This document shows positions 1-7,744 of a DNA stretch of 37,083 nucleotides, piece by piece. Within the stretch, counting starts at the first letter, position 1. The number at the start of each line of letters is the position of its first letter. The position numbers and the translations under genes were made by a program. This stretch comes from Bordetella parapertussis (GTDB lineage: Bacteria; Pseudomonadota; Gammaproteobacteria; Burkholderiales; SG8-41): NCBI GenBank assembly GCA_945870465.1, contig CAMBSS010000021.1, forward strand, positions 1-37,083, written 5' to 3'. Under the pieces are notes generated by a model, which saw only the letters and a list, made by a program, of their open reading frames with translations, was not told where the DNA came from and did not search any database.

Positions 1-725
1 TGGCGTTGACCGAAAGCGGCGGGCATTTCGGCGCGCGTTTCATCGCCCTGACGCTCAACAGCGTGACGCTCGCCGGCGTAACGGCCGTTGCCGCCGTGGT
101 GCTTGCGCTGATCATGGCGTACGCGATGCGTTTGCGGCCGGGGCCCGCGGTGCAGGCGGCCAACCGGCTCGCTGGCCTCGGTTACGCGGTGCCCGGCGCT
201 GTCATCGCGATTGGCATTCTGGTGCCGGTCGCGCGCCTCGACAATGCGCTGGATGCGTGGATGCGCGCCAATTTCGATATCAGTACCGGTCTGCTGCTGA
301 CCGGCAGCATATTTGCGCTGGTCTATGCTTACCTGGTGCGTTTTCTCGCCGTTGCGCTGCAGACCGTGGAAGCCGGTCTGACCAAGATCACGCCCAGCAT
401 GGATGAGGCGGCGCGCTCACTGGGCGTCGGACCGGTCGGGACACTCATCAAAGTGCACGGGCCGCTCATGCGGGGCACTCTGTTGACCGCGGCTTTGCTG
501 GTGTTCGTCGACGTCTTGAAAGAACTGCCGGCGACTTTCATGATGCGGCCATTTAACTTCGACACGCTGGCGGTGCAGGCGTACAACCTCGCGGCGGACG
601 AACGCCTCGCCGAAGCGGCAGTGCCGGCGCTCGCGATCGTGGCGGTCAGTCTGTTGCCGCTGATATTCCTGTCGCGGCGCATCGCGCGCGGCAGCGCGAA
701 CCGGCGAAAAGCGGGCGTCCAATAA
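1..725 (+). CDS. fbpB: Iron(III) ABC transporter permease, FbpB type (5' partial)
   Basis: This is the C-terminal part of an inner-membrane permease of the ferric iron ABC transporter family (FbpB/AfuB/SfuB). The frame is open to the left edge, so the true start lies outside the window; the first start-like codon, TTG at 6, is probably internal. About five or six hydrophobic helices are visible. The cytoplasmic EAA loop that contacts the ATPase is clear at about residues 133-155 counted from the TTG (EAARSLGVGP, then a His-Gly-Pro turn). The stop at 723-725 is followed at once by a hairpin. The substrate-binding gene fbpA lies downstream on the opposite strand, which fits an iron uptake role. 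No ATPase gene is present here. Family and role are firm; iron as substrate rests on the neighbour. Confidence 0.85.
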   Translation, partial: ALTESGGHFGARFIALTLNSVTLAGVTAVAAVVLALIMAYAMRLRPGPAVQAANRLAGLGYAVPGAVIAIGILVPVARLDNALDAWMRANFDISTGLLLTGSIFALVYAYLVRFLAVALQTVEAGLTKITPSMDEAARSLGVGPVGTLIKVHGPLMRGTLLTAALLVFVDVLKELPATFMMRPFNFDTLAVQAYNLAADERLAEAAVPALAIVAVSLLPLIFLSRRIARGSANRRKAGVQ

Positions 726-727
726 AA

Positions 728-750
728 AGCCCCGTCGTTACGACGGGGCT
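728..750 (-). terminator. Hairpin terminator between convergent fbpB and fbpA
   Basis: A perfect 10-bp stem (728-737 with 741-750) closes a 3-nt loop. Read on the minus strand it is followed by a T-rich run (complement of 721-728), so it is a good intrinsic terminator for fbpA. On the plus strand it lies directly after the fbpB stop but lacks a strong T tract, so there it may act only weakly. Confidence 0.8.
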
Positions 751-770
751 GGTTGTATTGCCGCTGCGCC

Positions 771-1850
771 TTATTTGTAGCCGACGCGATCGAATATCTT
801 CTGCGCGTTCGGCTGGTTTCTGCCGATGGCGGCGATGTTGAGTGTTTCAGCTTTGAATGCGCCCATCGCTTTCAGCGCCGGGTTGTTGGTCGCGACATTG
901 GGCACCACCGGCCATTCGTTGTTGCCGTCGGCGAAGTAGACCTGCGCTTCATCGCTCGCCAGGTATTCCAGAAACTTGACGGCGGCTTCCTTGTGCGGCG
1001 CGTGTTTGAGCATGCCACCGCCCGAAATATTGAAGTGGGTGCCGCGGCCGGCCTGGTTGGGGAATACCACGCCGAGTTTTTCCGCCACCTGCCGTTCGTC
1101 CGCCTTGTCCGAGCGCAGCAACCGTGCGAAGTAATAAGTGTTGCTGACAGCGACGTCGCATTCGCCTGCGGCGGCGGCCTTCAGTTGATCAGTGTCGCCG
1201 CCTTTGGGCGGACGCGCGAGATTGGTTGCAACGCCTTTCGCCCAGGCTTCGGATTTTTCTTCGCCGAGCGCGCCCATGATGGAGCCCATCAGCGAAAGGT
1301 TGTAGACGTGGCTGCCGGAACGCGTGCAGATGCGGCCTTTGTATTTGGGATGCGCGAGGTCTTCATAGGTTGCGATCTCGCCGGGTTTGATGGCGGCCTT
1401 GTTGTAAACGATGATGCGGGCGCGTCGCGAGAACCCGAACCAGTTGCCGTCGGGATCGCGGTAGTTGGCGGGAATACGGCTCTCGAGCGTTTTGGATTTC
1501 ACCGGCGCAAAGAGGCCCATTTGCTCGGCGCGCCACAGGCGGCCGACATCGACCGTGATGAACACGTCGGCCGGGCTGTTGACGCCTTCGTTCTTGATGC
1601 GCTCCATCAGCGCGTCTTCGCCGCCTTCGATGAGGTTGATCTTGACCCCGGTGGCCTTGGTGAAATTGGCGTAGAGCGCTTCGTCGGTCTGGTAGTGGCG
1701 CGCGGAGTAGAGGTTGAGCACGTTGTCCTGCGCGGATGCGTTTTCGGCCGTGCCCGCGACGAAAGCCATGGCTGCCAACAGCACGCCGCAAGACGACGCT
1801 ATCAGGGCCAGGACGGGTAGAGCATATTTATTCCAGAGATCAAATTTCAT
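771..1850 (-). CDS. fbpA: Periplasmic iron(III)-binding protein of an ABC transporter (FbpA/FutA type)
   Basis: A 359-residue substrate-binding protein that captures ferric iron in the periplasm and hands it to an FbpB-type permease. The N terminus has a basic start and a long hydrophobic segment (about residues 10-32), with likely cleavage near residue 40 (ASA/QD). The mature start, with an LYSARHY motif, is typical of the FbpA/FutA family. The tandem tyrosines Tyr239-Tyr240 (SNTYYFARLL) are the iron-ligand signature of the family, and RSGSHVYNLSLMGS (178-191) is also characteristic. Transcription starts from a promoter whose spacer holds a perfect Fur palindrome, so iron repression is expected. 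The gene converges on fbpB instead of forming the common fbpABC operon. The ATG at 1850 has only a weak ribosome site. Confidence 0.92.
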   Translation of the reverse strand: MKFDLWNKYALPVLALIASSCGVLLAAMAFVAGTAENASAQDNVLNLYSARHYQTDEALYANFTKATGVKINLIEGGEDALMERIKNEGVNSPADVFITVDVGRLWRAEQMGLFAPVKSKTLESRIPANYRDPDGNWFGFSRRARIIVYNKAAIKPGEIATYEDLAHPKYKGRICTRSGSHVYNLSLMGSIMGALGEEKSEAWAKGVATNLARPPKGGDTDQLKAAAAGECDVAVSNTYYFARLLRSDKADERQVAEKLGVVFPNQAGRGTHFNISGGGMLKHAPHKEAAVKFLEYLASDEAQVYFADGNNEWPVVPNVATNNPALKAMGAFKAETLNIAAIGRNQPNAQKIFDRVGYK

Positions 1851-1917
1851 GGGTAATACCCTGTATTAACTTGGTTTAGTGTGAGGGTTGTCATGTTAGG
1901 AATGATTCTCAAGTAGA

Positions 1918-1946
1918 ATTAAATGATAATGATTATCATTTGTCAA
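1918..1946 (-). promoter_or_regulatory. fbpA promoter with embedded Fur box
   Basis: On the minus strand, TTGACA (1946-1941) and TTTAAT (1923-1918) are separated by exactly 17 nt. A 21-bp perfect palindrome at 1921-1941 (half-site AAATGATAAT, centre G) fills the spacer and overlaps both elements. It matches the classical Fur box (GATAATGATAATCATTATC type). Fe-Fur bound here would block RNA polymerase directly. The start codon is about 70 nt downstream. A weaker similar sequence at about 1900-1920 could be a second site. Confidence 0.9.
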
Positions 1947-2117
1947 GTGTTCGAATAGCATTAACTTTTTCGGCGCCGATGGTCCGCGTCGCGACGCACG
2001 TGGCGGCTTTGACGCGAGGTACGGCGCAGCACTTTTTCATCTGCGCGGTGAGCGCACGCGCGGTGAACTGACGCTACAATCCGCCGGTCGTAGTTTGCTC
2101 TGATAGAGGTCAATTCA

Positions 2118-3026
2118 TTGCGTATCGTCGCGGTCTTGTTACTGAGCTTGCTTACCGGTTGCGGCATGTTGCCGCGCGCGCCTGAACCCGCACCCAAGCC
2201 CCAACCTGCCGTCGAGCCGCCGCTCAAGCCGGAAGTGCGGCTCGTAGCACCCAGGATCGCGCTGGCGCTGGGTGGTGGCGCAGCCCGCGGGTTTGCGCAC
2301 ATTGGGGTGATCAAGGCACTCGAATCCCATGGCATCGTGCCGGACATTGTGGTCGGCACCAGCGCCGGCAGCCTGGTCGGCGCGTTGTATGCGAGCGGCT
2401 ACGGCGGATTCGATTTGCAGCGCGTCGCGCTGCAACTGGACGATACGGTCATTGCCGACTGGTCGCTGCCGGACCGCGGTTTCATCAAGGGCGAAGCGCT
2501 GCAGAATTTCGTCAACCAGGCGGTGCAGAACCGGTTGCTGGAAAAACTCAACAAGCCGTTCGCGGCGGTGGCCACCGATTTGCAAAGCGGGGAACCGGTG
2601 GTGTTTCGCACCGGCAACACCGGCATGGCGGTGCGTGCCTCAAGCAGCGTGCCCGGCGTGTTTCAGCCGGTGTCCATCAGCGGGCGCGACTACGTCGACG
2701 GCGGCCTGGTCAGCCCGGTGCCGGTGCGCGCGGCGCGCGGCATGGGCGCCGACATCGTGATTGCGGTTTATATCTCCAATAATCCGCGGCTGGGCAAGAC
2801 CCGCGACAGCGTGGATGTCATGCTGCAGTCGTTCGCGATCATGGGGCAGAGCATTGCCGGTTATGAATTGAACGAAGCAGACATCGTGATCCGTCCCGAT
2901 ACCGGCAGGATCCGCAGCACGGGTTTCGAAGACCGCCATCTGGCGATCATCGAGGGCGAAAAGGCCGGGCTGGCGGCGATTGCCGCGATCAAGCAGAAAA
3001 TTGCGGAGAAGACGGTGAGCCGGTAA
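2118..3026 (+). CDS. Patatin-like phospholipase family lipoprotein
   Basis: A 302-residue patatin-domain lipid acyl hydrolase. The start is TTG at 2118, supported by AGAGGT at 2105-2110. A lipoprotein signal ends in the lipobox Leu12-Thr-Gly-Cys15, followed by a Pro-rich linker (residues 19-40), so the protein is probably anchored to an envelope membrane. The patatin fold shows the glycine-rich oxyanion loop LGGGAARG (51-58), the nucleophile elbow GTSAG (80-84, Ser82) and the catalytic DGG (Asp194). Length and layout resemble small RssA-like patatins with an added lipoprotein signal. It converges with the NlpC/P60 gene, leaving only 6 bp between stops. Natural substrate unknown. Confidence 0.88.
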   Translation: MRIVAVLLLSLLTGCGMLPRAPEPAPKPQPAVEPPLKPEVRLVAPRIALALGGGAARGFAHIGVIKALESHGIVPDIVVGTSAGSLVGALYASGYGGFDLQRVALQLDDTVIADWSLPDRGFIKGEALQNFVNQAVQNRLLEKLNKPFAAVATDLQSGEPVVFRTGNTGMAVRASSSVPGVFQPVSISGRDYVDGGLVSPVPVRAARGMGADIVIAVYISNNPRLGKTRDSVDVMLQSFAIMGQSIAGYELNEADIVIRPDTGRIRSTGFEDRHLAIIEGEKAGLAAIAAIKQKIAEKTVSR

Positions 3027-3032
3027 TGTTGG

Positions 3033-3542
3033 TCAGTTGCTGACTACGCGGCGGGCGCCGTTGTAGCGTTTTTTCCAGTAGCCGCCATGCATGTCCGATA
3101 CTTCGACTTCGCGGCCGCGGCGCGGCGCATGCACGAAACGTTCCTCGCCGATGTAAATGCCGACGTGCGAGAACGGCCGTCGACGCGTATTGAAAAATAC
3201 GAGATCGCCGGGCTGGAGTTCTGACTGGTCCACCTTCGCACCGACCTTGCTCATGCTTTGCGAATTGCGCGGCAACACGACGCCGGCGACTTGCTCGAAT
3301 ACATGGCTGACGAGGCCGCTACAGTCGAAACCGTTTTCAGGCGAGTCGCTGCCCCATTTGTAGCGTACGCCGATCAGGGCCAGCGCATGTATCGTCAGTT
3401 CGCGCGCTTGCTCCAGATATCCGGCGGATTTGGGTGCTTCTGCGGGGGCCGCAGCCGGTGTCTCGGCAGGATTTTCGGCAGCCAGCGCCGGCACCGCGGC
3501 GCACGCAATGAATACGGCAAATAAGGGTATAAAAATTTTCAT
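3033..3542 (-). CDS. NlpC/P60 (C40) cell-wall endopeptidase, exported
   Basis: A 169-residue secreted peptidoglycan hydrolase expected to cut within stem peptides. The start is ATG at 3542; the longer upstream frame is only antisense to the next gene. Residues 1-21 form a signal peptide (MKIFIPLFAVF..., ending ALA/A), followed by an Ala/Pro-rich linker to about residue 38. The NlpC/P60 domain has the nucleophile Cys74 in DCSGLV, His126 in SHVGIYIG and a third polar residue near His138 (FVHAP). Size matches the Spr/NlpC-like single-domain enzymes of betaproteobacteria. It is divergent from the secretin-N gene at 3676, with 133 bp of shared upstream region. Confidence 0.92.
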   Translation of the reverse strand: MKIFIPLFAVFIACAAVPALAAENPAETPAAAPAEAPKSAGYLEQARELTIHALALIGVRYKWGSDSPENGFDCSGLVSHVFEQVAGVVLPRNSQSMSKVGAKVDQSELQPGDLVFFNTRRRPFSHVGIYIGEERFVHAPRRGREVEVSDMHGGYWKKRYNGARRVVSN

Positions 3543-3675
3543 CGGCGCGATAATAGGCGATAGCAGACTGATTGTAAAACGGGTTTTTTTATGAAAACGC
3601 CGCAATCGCGTGAGATAAGCCGGGTTGGGGGTAAACTTTTCCAATAACCCGCCGTTTATACGATATACCCGAATT

Positions 3676-4584
3676 ATGCGCATAAATGTCCTCATGATTC
3701 CCGCGTTGCTGCGATGCCTGGTGCTGCTCTCCTTGTTGCTGCAGGTGTCTGCTTTCGCGCAAAACACTACGCTCGAAATCATTACGCTGAAGTTCCGCAC
3801 GGCGGAGCAGCTCATCCCGGTGCTGAAGCCGCTGCTCGACAAAGCGGGCACGCTGAGCGGCATGCAGAACCAGCTGATCGTGCGCACGACGCCGGCCAAT
3901 CTTGCCGATCTCAAGGTGGTGCTTGCCACACTGGATGCGCAGCCGCGCCGCTTGCTGATTACCGTGCGCCAGGACGCAGCGTTCGACCGCGACCGCACGC
4001 AGGCCGACCTGTCCGGGCGCGTGTCCGGCGGCGGTGCGTCCGTAGTAGTTCCCGGCAACACCAACCCGCGCGGCGCTACGGTCGAGGTGCAACGCGGCGA
4101 CAACGTGCTGCGCGGCCGTATCGACAACACGCGGTCGTTGAACGCCGATGACAATACGCAGACTTTGCAAGTGCTCGAAGGCAGCAGTGGTTTCATCCGT
4201 GCCGGCCAGTCGGTGCCCGTGCCGCAGCGCCAGGTCGTGCGCACCATCGTCAACGGGCAGGTCGTGGAACGGGTCGGCAATGCGGTCGAATACCGCGATG
4301 TGACGAGCGGGTTTTATGTGCTGCCGCGCCTCGCAGGCGACCGCGTCACGCTGGAAATCAATCCGCAGCGCGATACTCTGGCGCGGCCGGAGCAGAATCT
4401 GCCGAGCGGCAGCGTCAACGTTCAGCAGGCCGCAACGACCGTTTCCGGACGGCTCGGCGAATGGATGGAAATCGGCGGGGTCGCGCACAGCGCGTCGAAC
4501 CAGCAGTCGACGATACTGGGCAGCACGCGCGAGACCTCCAGCGACAACCGGCGCATCCTGCTCAAGGTCGACGAAATCCGCTGA
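3676..4584 (+). CDS. Exported protein with secretin N-terminal (NolW-like) domain
   Basis: A 302-residue protein. I place the start at ATG 3676 because residues 1-29 then form a good signal peptide (MRINVLMIPALLRCLVLLSL..., cleavage after SAFA or AQ). Residues 30-100 match the N1/NolW fold of type II/III secretion secretins (EIITLKFRTAEQLIPVLKPLL, then QNQLIVRTTPANLADLKVVLATLD). The rest is polar and beta-rich, with no secretin pore domain, so this is not a full secretin. Similar stand-alone proteins occur in betaproteobacteria; their role is not known to me. A small hairpin (4594-4609) lies after the stop. Confidence 0.75.
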   Translation: MRINVLMIPALLRCLVLLSLLLQVSAFAQNTTLEIITLKFRTAEQLIPVLKPLLDKAGTLSGMQNQLIVRTTPANLADLKVVLATLDAQPRRLLITVRQDAAFDRDRTQADLSGRVSGGGASVVVPGNTNPRGATVEVQRGDNVLRGRIDNTRSLNADDNTQTLQVLEGSSGFIRAGQSVPVPQRQVVRTIVNGQVVERVGNAVEYRDVTSGFYVLPRLAGDRVTLEINPQRDTLARPEQNLPSGSVNVQQAATTVSGRLGEWMEIGGVAHSASNQQSTILGSTRETSSDNRRILLKVDEIR

Positions 4585-4593
4585 CCGCGCACA

Positions 4594-4609
4594 GACGCCC
4601 GCAGGCGTC
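4594..4609 (+). terminator. Weak hairpin after the secretin-N gene
   Basis: GACGCC (4594-4599) and GGCGTC (4604-4609) form a perfect 6-bp stem with a 4-nt loop, 10 nt after the stop codon. There is no T run, so intrinsic termination is uncertain. Confidence 0.35.
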
Positions 4610-4762
4610 ACGCCTTGCTGCCGCGCGGCCCCAGCAGGTATCAGAGAATTACGCCAAGCACGGGTGCCGGCAGCACCAGCAGTGGCCACAATAACTTCTT
4701 GCCGTTGCCCGCGCTGCTCTGGAAGATGTTGAGGCTCCGACATTCATTTGCCGTCTCCCCAG

Positions 4763-5236
4763 TTATGTTTGCAGCGTGAGCAGACTGGCGCTGACTTTGC
4801 CAGCGGCGATTTCGATAAAGCCCAGTGATATCGGCAGCGAAAAGCGGCGTGGCCCGGCGCTGCCGGGATTGACGAACAGCACGCCGTCGCGTTCTTCGAC
4901 CAGCGGCTGGTGTGAGTGTCCGGAAATCACCGCATGCACGCCGGCGGCGCGCGGGTCGATGTCGAGTGCACTCAGGTCGTGCAGGATATAGATCGAGATG
5001 CCGCCGATTTCCACCAGTTCCGTTTCGCGCAGCTTGCCCGCCCATGCGCCACGATCGTTGTTGCCGCGCACTGCCGTGACCGGCGCTATATTCGCCAGCT
5101 CGGCGAGCACGTCGCCGCCGCAGATATCTCCCGCATGCAGGATATGTTCAACGCCATTGAGCGCGCGTTTAGCCGCCGGACGCAGCAGGTCATGTGTATC
5201 GGAAATGAGGCCGATCCTGATTGGTGTTGAAGCCAT
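4763..5236 (-). CDS. YfcE-like metallophosphoesterase
   Basis: A 157-residue calcineurin-like phosphoesterase of the YfcE/MJ0936 group, which hydrolyse phosphodiesters with two metal ions. The start is ATG at 5236; longer versions of the frame run antisense across the dinG upstream region. All family motifs are present: ISDTHD (Asp13, His15), GD (Asp37), GNND (Asn59), LHD (His86) and SGHSH (His107, His109), followed by NPGSAGPRR. Length is normal for the family. Natural substrate is not predictable. It is divergent from the DinG-type helicase, with about 140 bp between. Confidence 0.9.
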   Translation of the reverse strand: MASTPIRIGLISDTHDLLRPAAKRALNGVEHILHAGDICGGDVLAELANIAPVTAVRGNNDRGAWAGKLRETELVEIGGISIYILHDLSALDIDPRAAGVHAVISGHSHQPLVEERDGVLFVNPGSAGPRRFSLPISLGFIEIAAGKVSASLLTLQT

Positions 5237-5314
5237 AAGCGAATATAGCGTAATCACTGTGAGTATGCCGGTGGCGCAAGGGCTGCCGATTAGGAAGCGG
5301 CGGCGGCCTTGCTC

Positions 5315-5320
5315 TATACT
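5315..5320 (+). promoter_or_regulatory. Possible -10 element upstream of the helicase gene
   Basis: TATACT lies about 60 nt before the proposed TTG start at 5380. No convincing -35 element is seen at the expected distance, so this is only a candidate. Confidence 0.25.
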
Positions 5321-5379
5321 CTCGCGCTTTGGTTGCGAGAGGCGGCGCAGATTGCGCGCGCCCTGACCCGGGAACCTGC

Positions 5380-7305
5380 TTGCAAGACCTCGACGAGATA
5401 TTTTCAGGTGAAGGCGCATTGGCGCGTGCGGTAGACGGTTTTCGCGTGCGCGAAGGGCAACTCGAGATGGCGCGCGCGGTGGCCGCCGCGATCGCGGGGA
5501 ATTCCGTGCTGGTGGCGGAAGCCGGCACCGGTACCGGCAAGACGTTTGCCTATCTGGTGCCGGCATTGCTGTCCGGCGGCAAAGTCATCATTTCCACCGG
5601 CACCAAGACTCTGCAGGATCAATTATTCGGCCGCGACATCCAGGTAGTGCGCAAGGCGCTGAAAGTGCCGGTCACCGTTGCGGTGCTCAAAGGGCGCGCG
5701 AACTACGTCTGTCATTACTACGTCGAGCGCGCGCAGAACGAAGGGCGCTTCCCGACACGCGACGATGCGCGCTATCTGCCGATCATCGCCAATTTCGCGA
5801 AAAACAGCGCCACCGGCGACAAAAGCGATCTGCCGGCGGTGCCCGAGAACGCGGCAATCTGGTCTTATGTAACTTCGACGCGCGAGAACTGCCTCGGTTC
5901 CGACTGCGCACACTATTCCAAATGCTTTGTGATGGAGGCGCGCAAGCAGGCGCTGGCGGCCGACGTCGTGGTCGTCAACCATCATCTGTTTTTCGCTGAC
6001 GTCGTGTTGCGCGACGAGGGCGTCTCCGAACTGCTGCCGGCATCGAACACCATCATTTTCGACGAAGCCCATCAATTGCCGGAAACGGCGAGCCTTTTTT
6101 TCGGGCAAACGGTATCGACGTCGCAACTGATTGAACTCGCGCGTGACACGCGCATAGAGGCGGCGGCGTCGGCCAAGGACTTCGCACCATTGCCCGAGGC
6201 GACACAGGCGCTCGACAAGGCGACACGCGATTTGCGGCTGGTATTCAAGGAAGATAACGGGCGCTTTCCGTTCCAGGCGCTGGCGCGCAATCGGGCATTC
6301 GAACCGGCGCTGGCAGTCCTGTGCGAAAAACTCGATGCGCTGGTTGCCATGCTCGAAACGCAGGCCGAGCGTGGCGAGGGGTTGGAGAAATGCTGGCAGC
6401 GCGCCCAGTCGCTGGCCGCGAGCGTGCGGCGCTGGCGTGATCATGACGACCCGGAATTCGTGCGTTGGCTGGAGCTTTTCAATCATGCGCTGCACCTCAA
6501 CGCGACGCCATTGTCGATCGCCGAGGTGTTCCAGGCGCAAATCAACGACCACGCGCGATCGTGGATATTTACTTCGGCGACGTTGTCGGTCGGCGGTGAT
6601 TTCAGCCATTACAACGCGCAAATGGGTCTGGCCGAAGCGAGTGCTCAGTCGTGGGAAAGTCCGTTCGATTATTCGACGCACGCTTTGTTATATGTGCCCA
6701 AGGGCATGCCGGAGCCCAACACTCCCGATTACACGCAGGCGGTGGTCGCCGCGGCGCTGCCCGCGATTGAGGCGAGCGGCGGACGCGCGTTCATGCTGTT
6801 TACCAGCCTGCGCGCCATGCGCGAAGGCTACGAGTTGCTGAAGGATGCGTTTTTCCGGCGCAAACTTGAATTTCCGCTGATGATGCAGGGCGAGGGTTCG
6901 CGCACCGAACTCCTCGAGCGCTTCCGGCGCATCGGCAACGCGGTATTGGTGGGCAGCCAGTCGTTCTGGGAAGGCGTCGACGTGCGCGGCGACGCGTTGT
7001 CGCTGGTCGTCATCGACAAGCTGCCGTTCGCGCCGCCCGACGATCCGTTGCTGGCGGCGCGCATCGAGCGCATCAACCGCGATGGGCGCAACGCGTTCGT
7101 GGAATATCAATTGCCGCAGGCGGTGATTACTTTAAAGCAGGGTGCCGGGCGGCTGATCCGCGATGAAAGCGATCGCGGCGTGTTGATGATCTGCGATCCG
7201 CGCCTCTTCAGCAAAGGTTACGGCAAGCGCATACTGAGGAGCCTGCCGACCATGAAAGGCACGCGCGACGTTGAGGATGTGATCGCGTTTTTCCAGCGCG
7301 GATAA
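5380..7305 (+). CDS. ATP-dependent DNA helicase, DinG/YoaA (XPD-like) family
   Basis: A superfamily 2, XPD-like 5'-3' DNA helicase of the YoaA/DinG group, linked to repair and resolution of damaged or structured DNA. I choose TTG 5380 (641 residues), preceded by GGGAA; translation from here begins QDLDEIF, the usual N terminus of this family. A longer TTG start at 5329 is possible. Walker A is EAGTGTGKT (residues 47-55) and the DEAH box is FDEAHQLPE. Between them are four cysteines (NYVC; then ENC, SDC and SKC) expected to bind a 4Fe-4S cluster. The C-terminal helicase domain includes VGSQSFWEGVD and QGAGRLIRDESDRG (motif VI). Full length and intact. YoaA is the closer match because the iron-sulfur cysteines and overall size fit. 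Confidence 0.9.
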   Translation: MQDLDEIFSGEGALARAVDGFRVREGQLEMARAVAAAIAGNSVLVAEAGTGTGKTFAYLVPALLSGGKVIISTGTKTLQDQLFGRDIQVVRKALKVPVTVAVLKGRANYVCHYYVERAQNEGRFPTRDDARYLPIIANFAKNSATGDKSDLPAVPENAAIWSYVTSTRENCLGSDCAHYSKCFVMEARKQALAADVVVVNHHLFFADVVLRDEGVSELLPASNTIIFDEAHQLPETASLFFGQTVSTSQLIELARDTRIEAAASAKDFAPLPEATQALDKATRDLRLVFKEDNGRFPFQALARNRAFEPALAVLCEKLDALVAMLETQAERGEGLEKCWQRAQSLAASVRRWRDHDDPEFVRWLELFNHALHLNATPLSIAEVFQAQINDHARSWIFTSATLSVGGDFSHYNAQMGLAEASAQSWESPFDYSTHALLYVPKGMPEPNTPDYTQAVVAAALPAIEASGGRAFMLFTSLRAMREGYELLKDAFFRRKLEFPLMMQGEGSRTELLERFRRIGNAVLVGSQSFWEGVDVRGDALSLVVIDKLPFAPPDDPLLAARIERINRDGRNAFVEYQLPQAVITLKQGAGRLIRDESDRGVLMICDPRLFSKGYGKRILRSLPTMKGTRDVEDVIAFFQRG

Positions 7306-7307
7306 AT

Positions 7308-7694
7308 TCAGCCGCGTGCGCTGAACCAGTTCCACGCCCACCACAGTGCGGCCAGCCATATAACGACGATGACGGCGGCGGCGATGTGGTTGCGCAACTT
7401 CGCATGCTGCGTGTTGAGCCAGTCGCGCGCCTGCAGGCGGCATTCGTCGATCACGGGCTGCGGAATCAGTTTCAGCGCGAAATAAATCCCGATCGGCACC
7501 AGGATCACGTCGTCGAGATAACCGATGACCGGAATGAAATCCGGAATCAGGTCGATCGGCGAGAGCGCGTAGGCGACGACTGCCGTAGCGAGTATCTTGG
7601 CGGCAAGCGGCGTGCGTGGATGCCTGCAGCAGAACCACAGCACCAGCGTCTCCGCTTTGAGCAGGCGTGCCCAGTTACGGAGGTTTTGCCACAT
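7308..7694 (-). CDS. YkvA/DUF1232 family small membrane protein
   Basis: A 128-residue protein of the DUF1232 (YkvA) family, of unknown function. The diagnostic motif is the hydrophobic stretch with AYALSPIDLIPDFIPVIGYLDD (about residues 41-62). A second strong hydrophobic segment near the C terminus (about residues 101-118, rich in Trp) is probably transmembrane. It is the last gene of the minus-strand run from rluD, 50 bp after the rimO stop, and its own stop almost touches that of the convergent helicase. Confidence 0.85.
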   Translation of the reverse strand: MWQNLRNWARLLKAETLVLWFCCRHPRTPLAAKILATAVVAYALSPIDLIPDFIPVIGYLDDVILVPIGIYFALKLIPQPVIDECRLQARDWLNTQHAKLRNHIAAAVIVVIWLAALWWAWNWFSARG

Positions 7695-7744
7695 CGCGGG
7701 ATGTTATCAGCCGTGCGGAGGGTGGCGGATGTGCGCCGGCAAAC

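Noticed and set aside
753..1820. 355-codon plus-strand frame opposite fbpA
   Set aside because: Antisense shadow of a clear iron-binding protein; no domain of its own.
3543..4280. Upstream extension of the NlpC/P60 frame to 415 codons
   Set aside because: The added part is antisense to the secretin-N gene; the signal peptide at ATG 3542 fixes the start.
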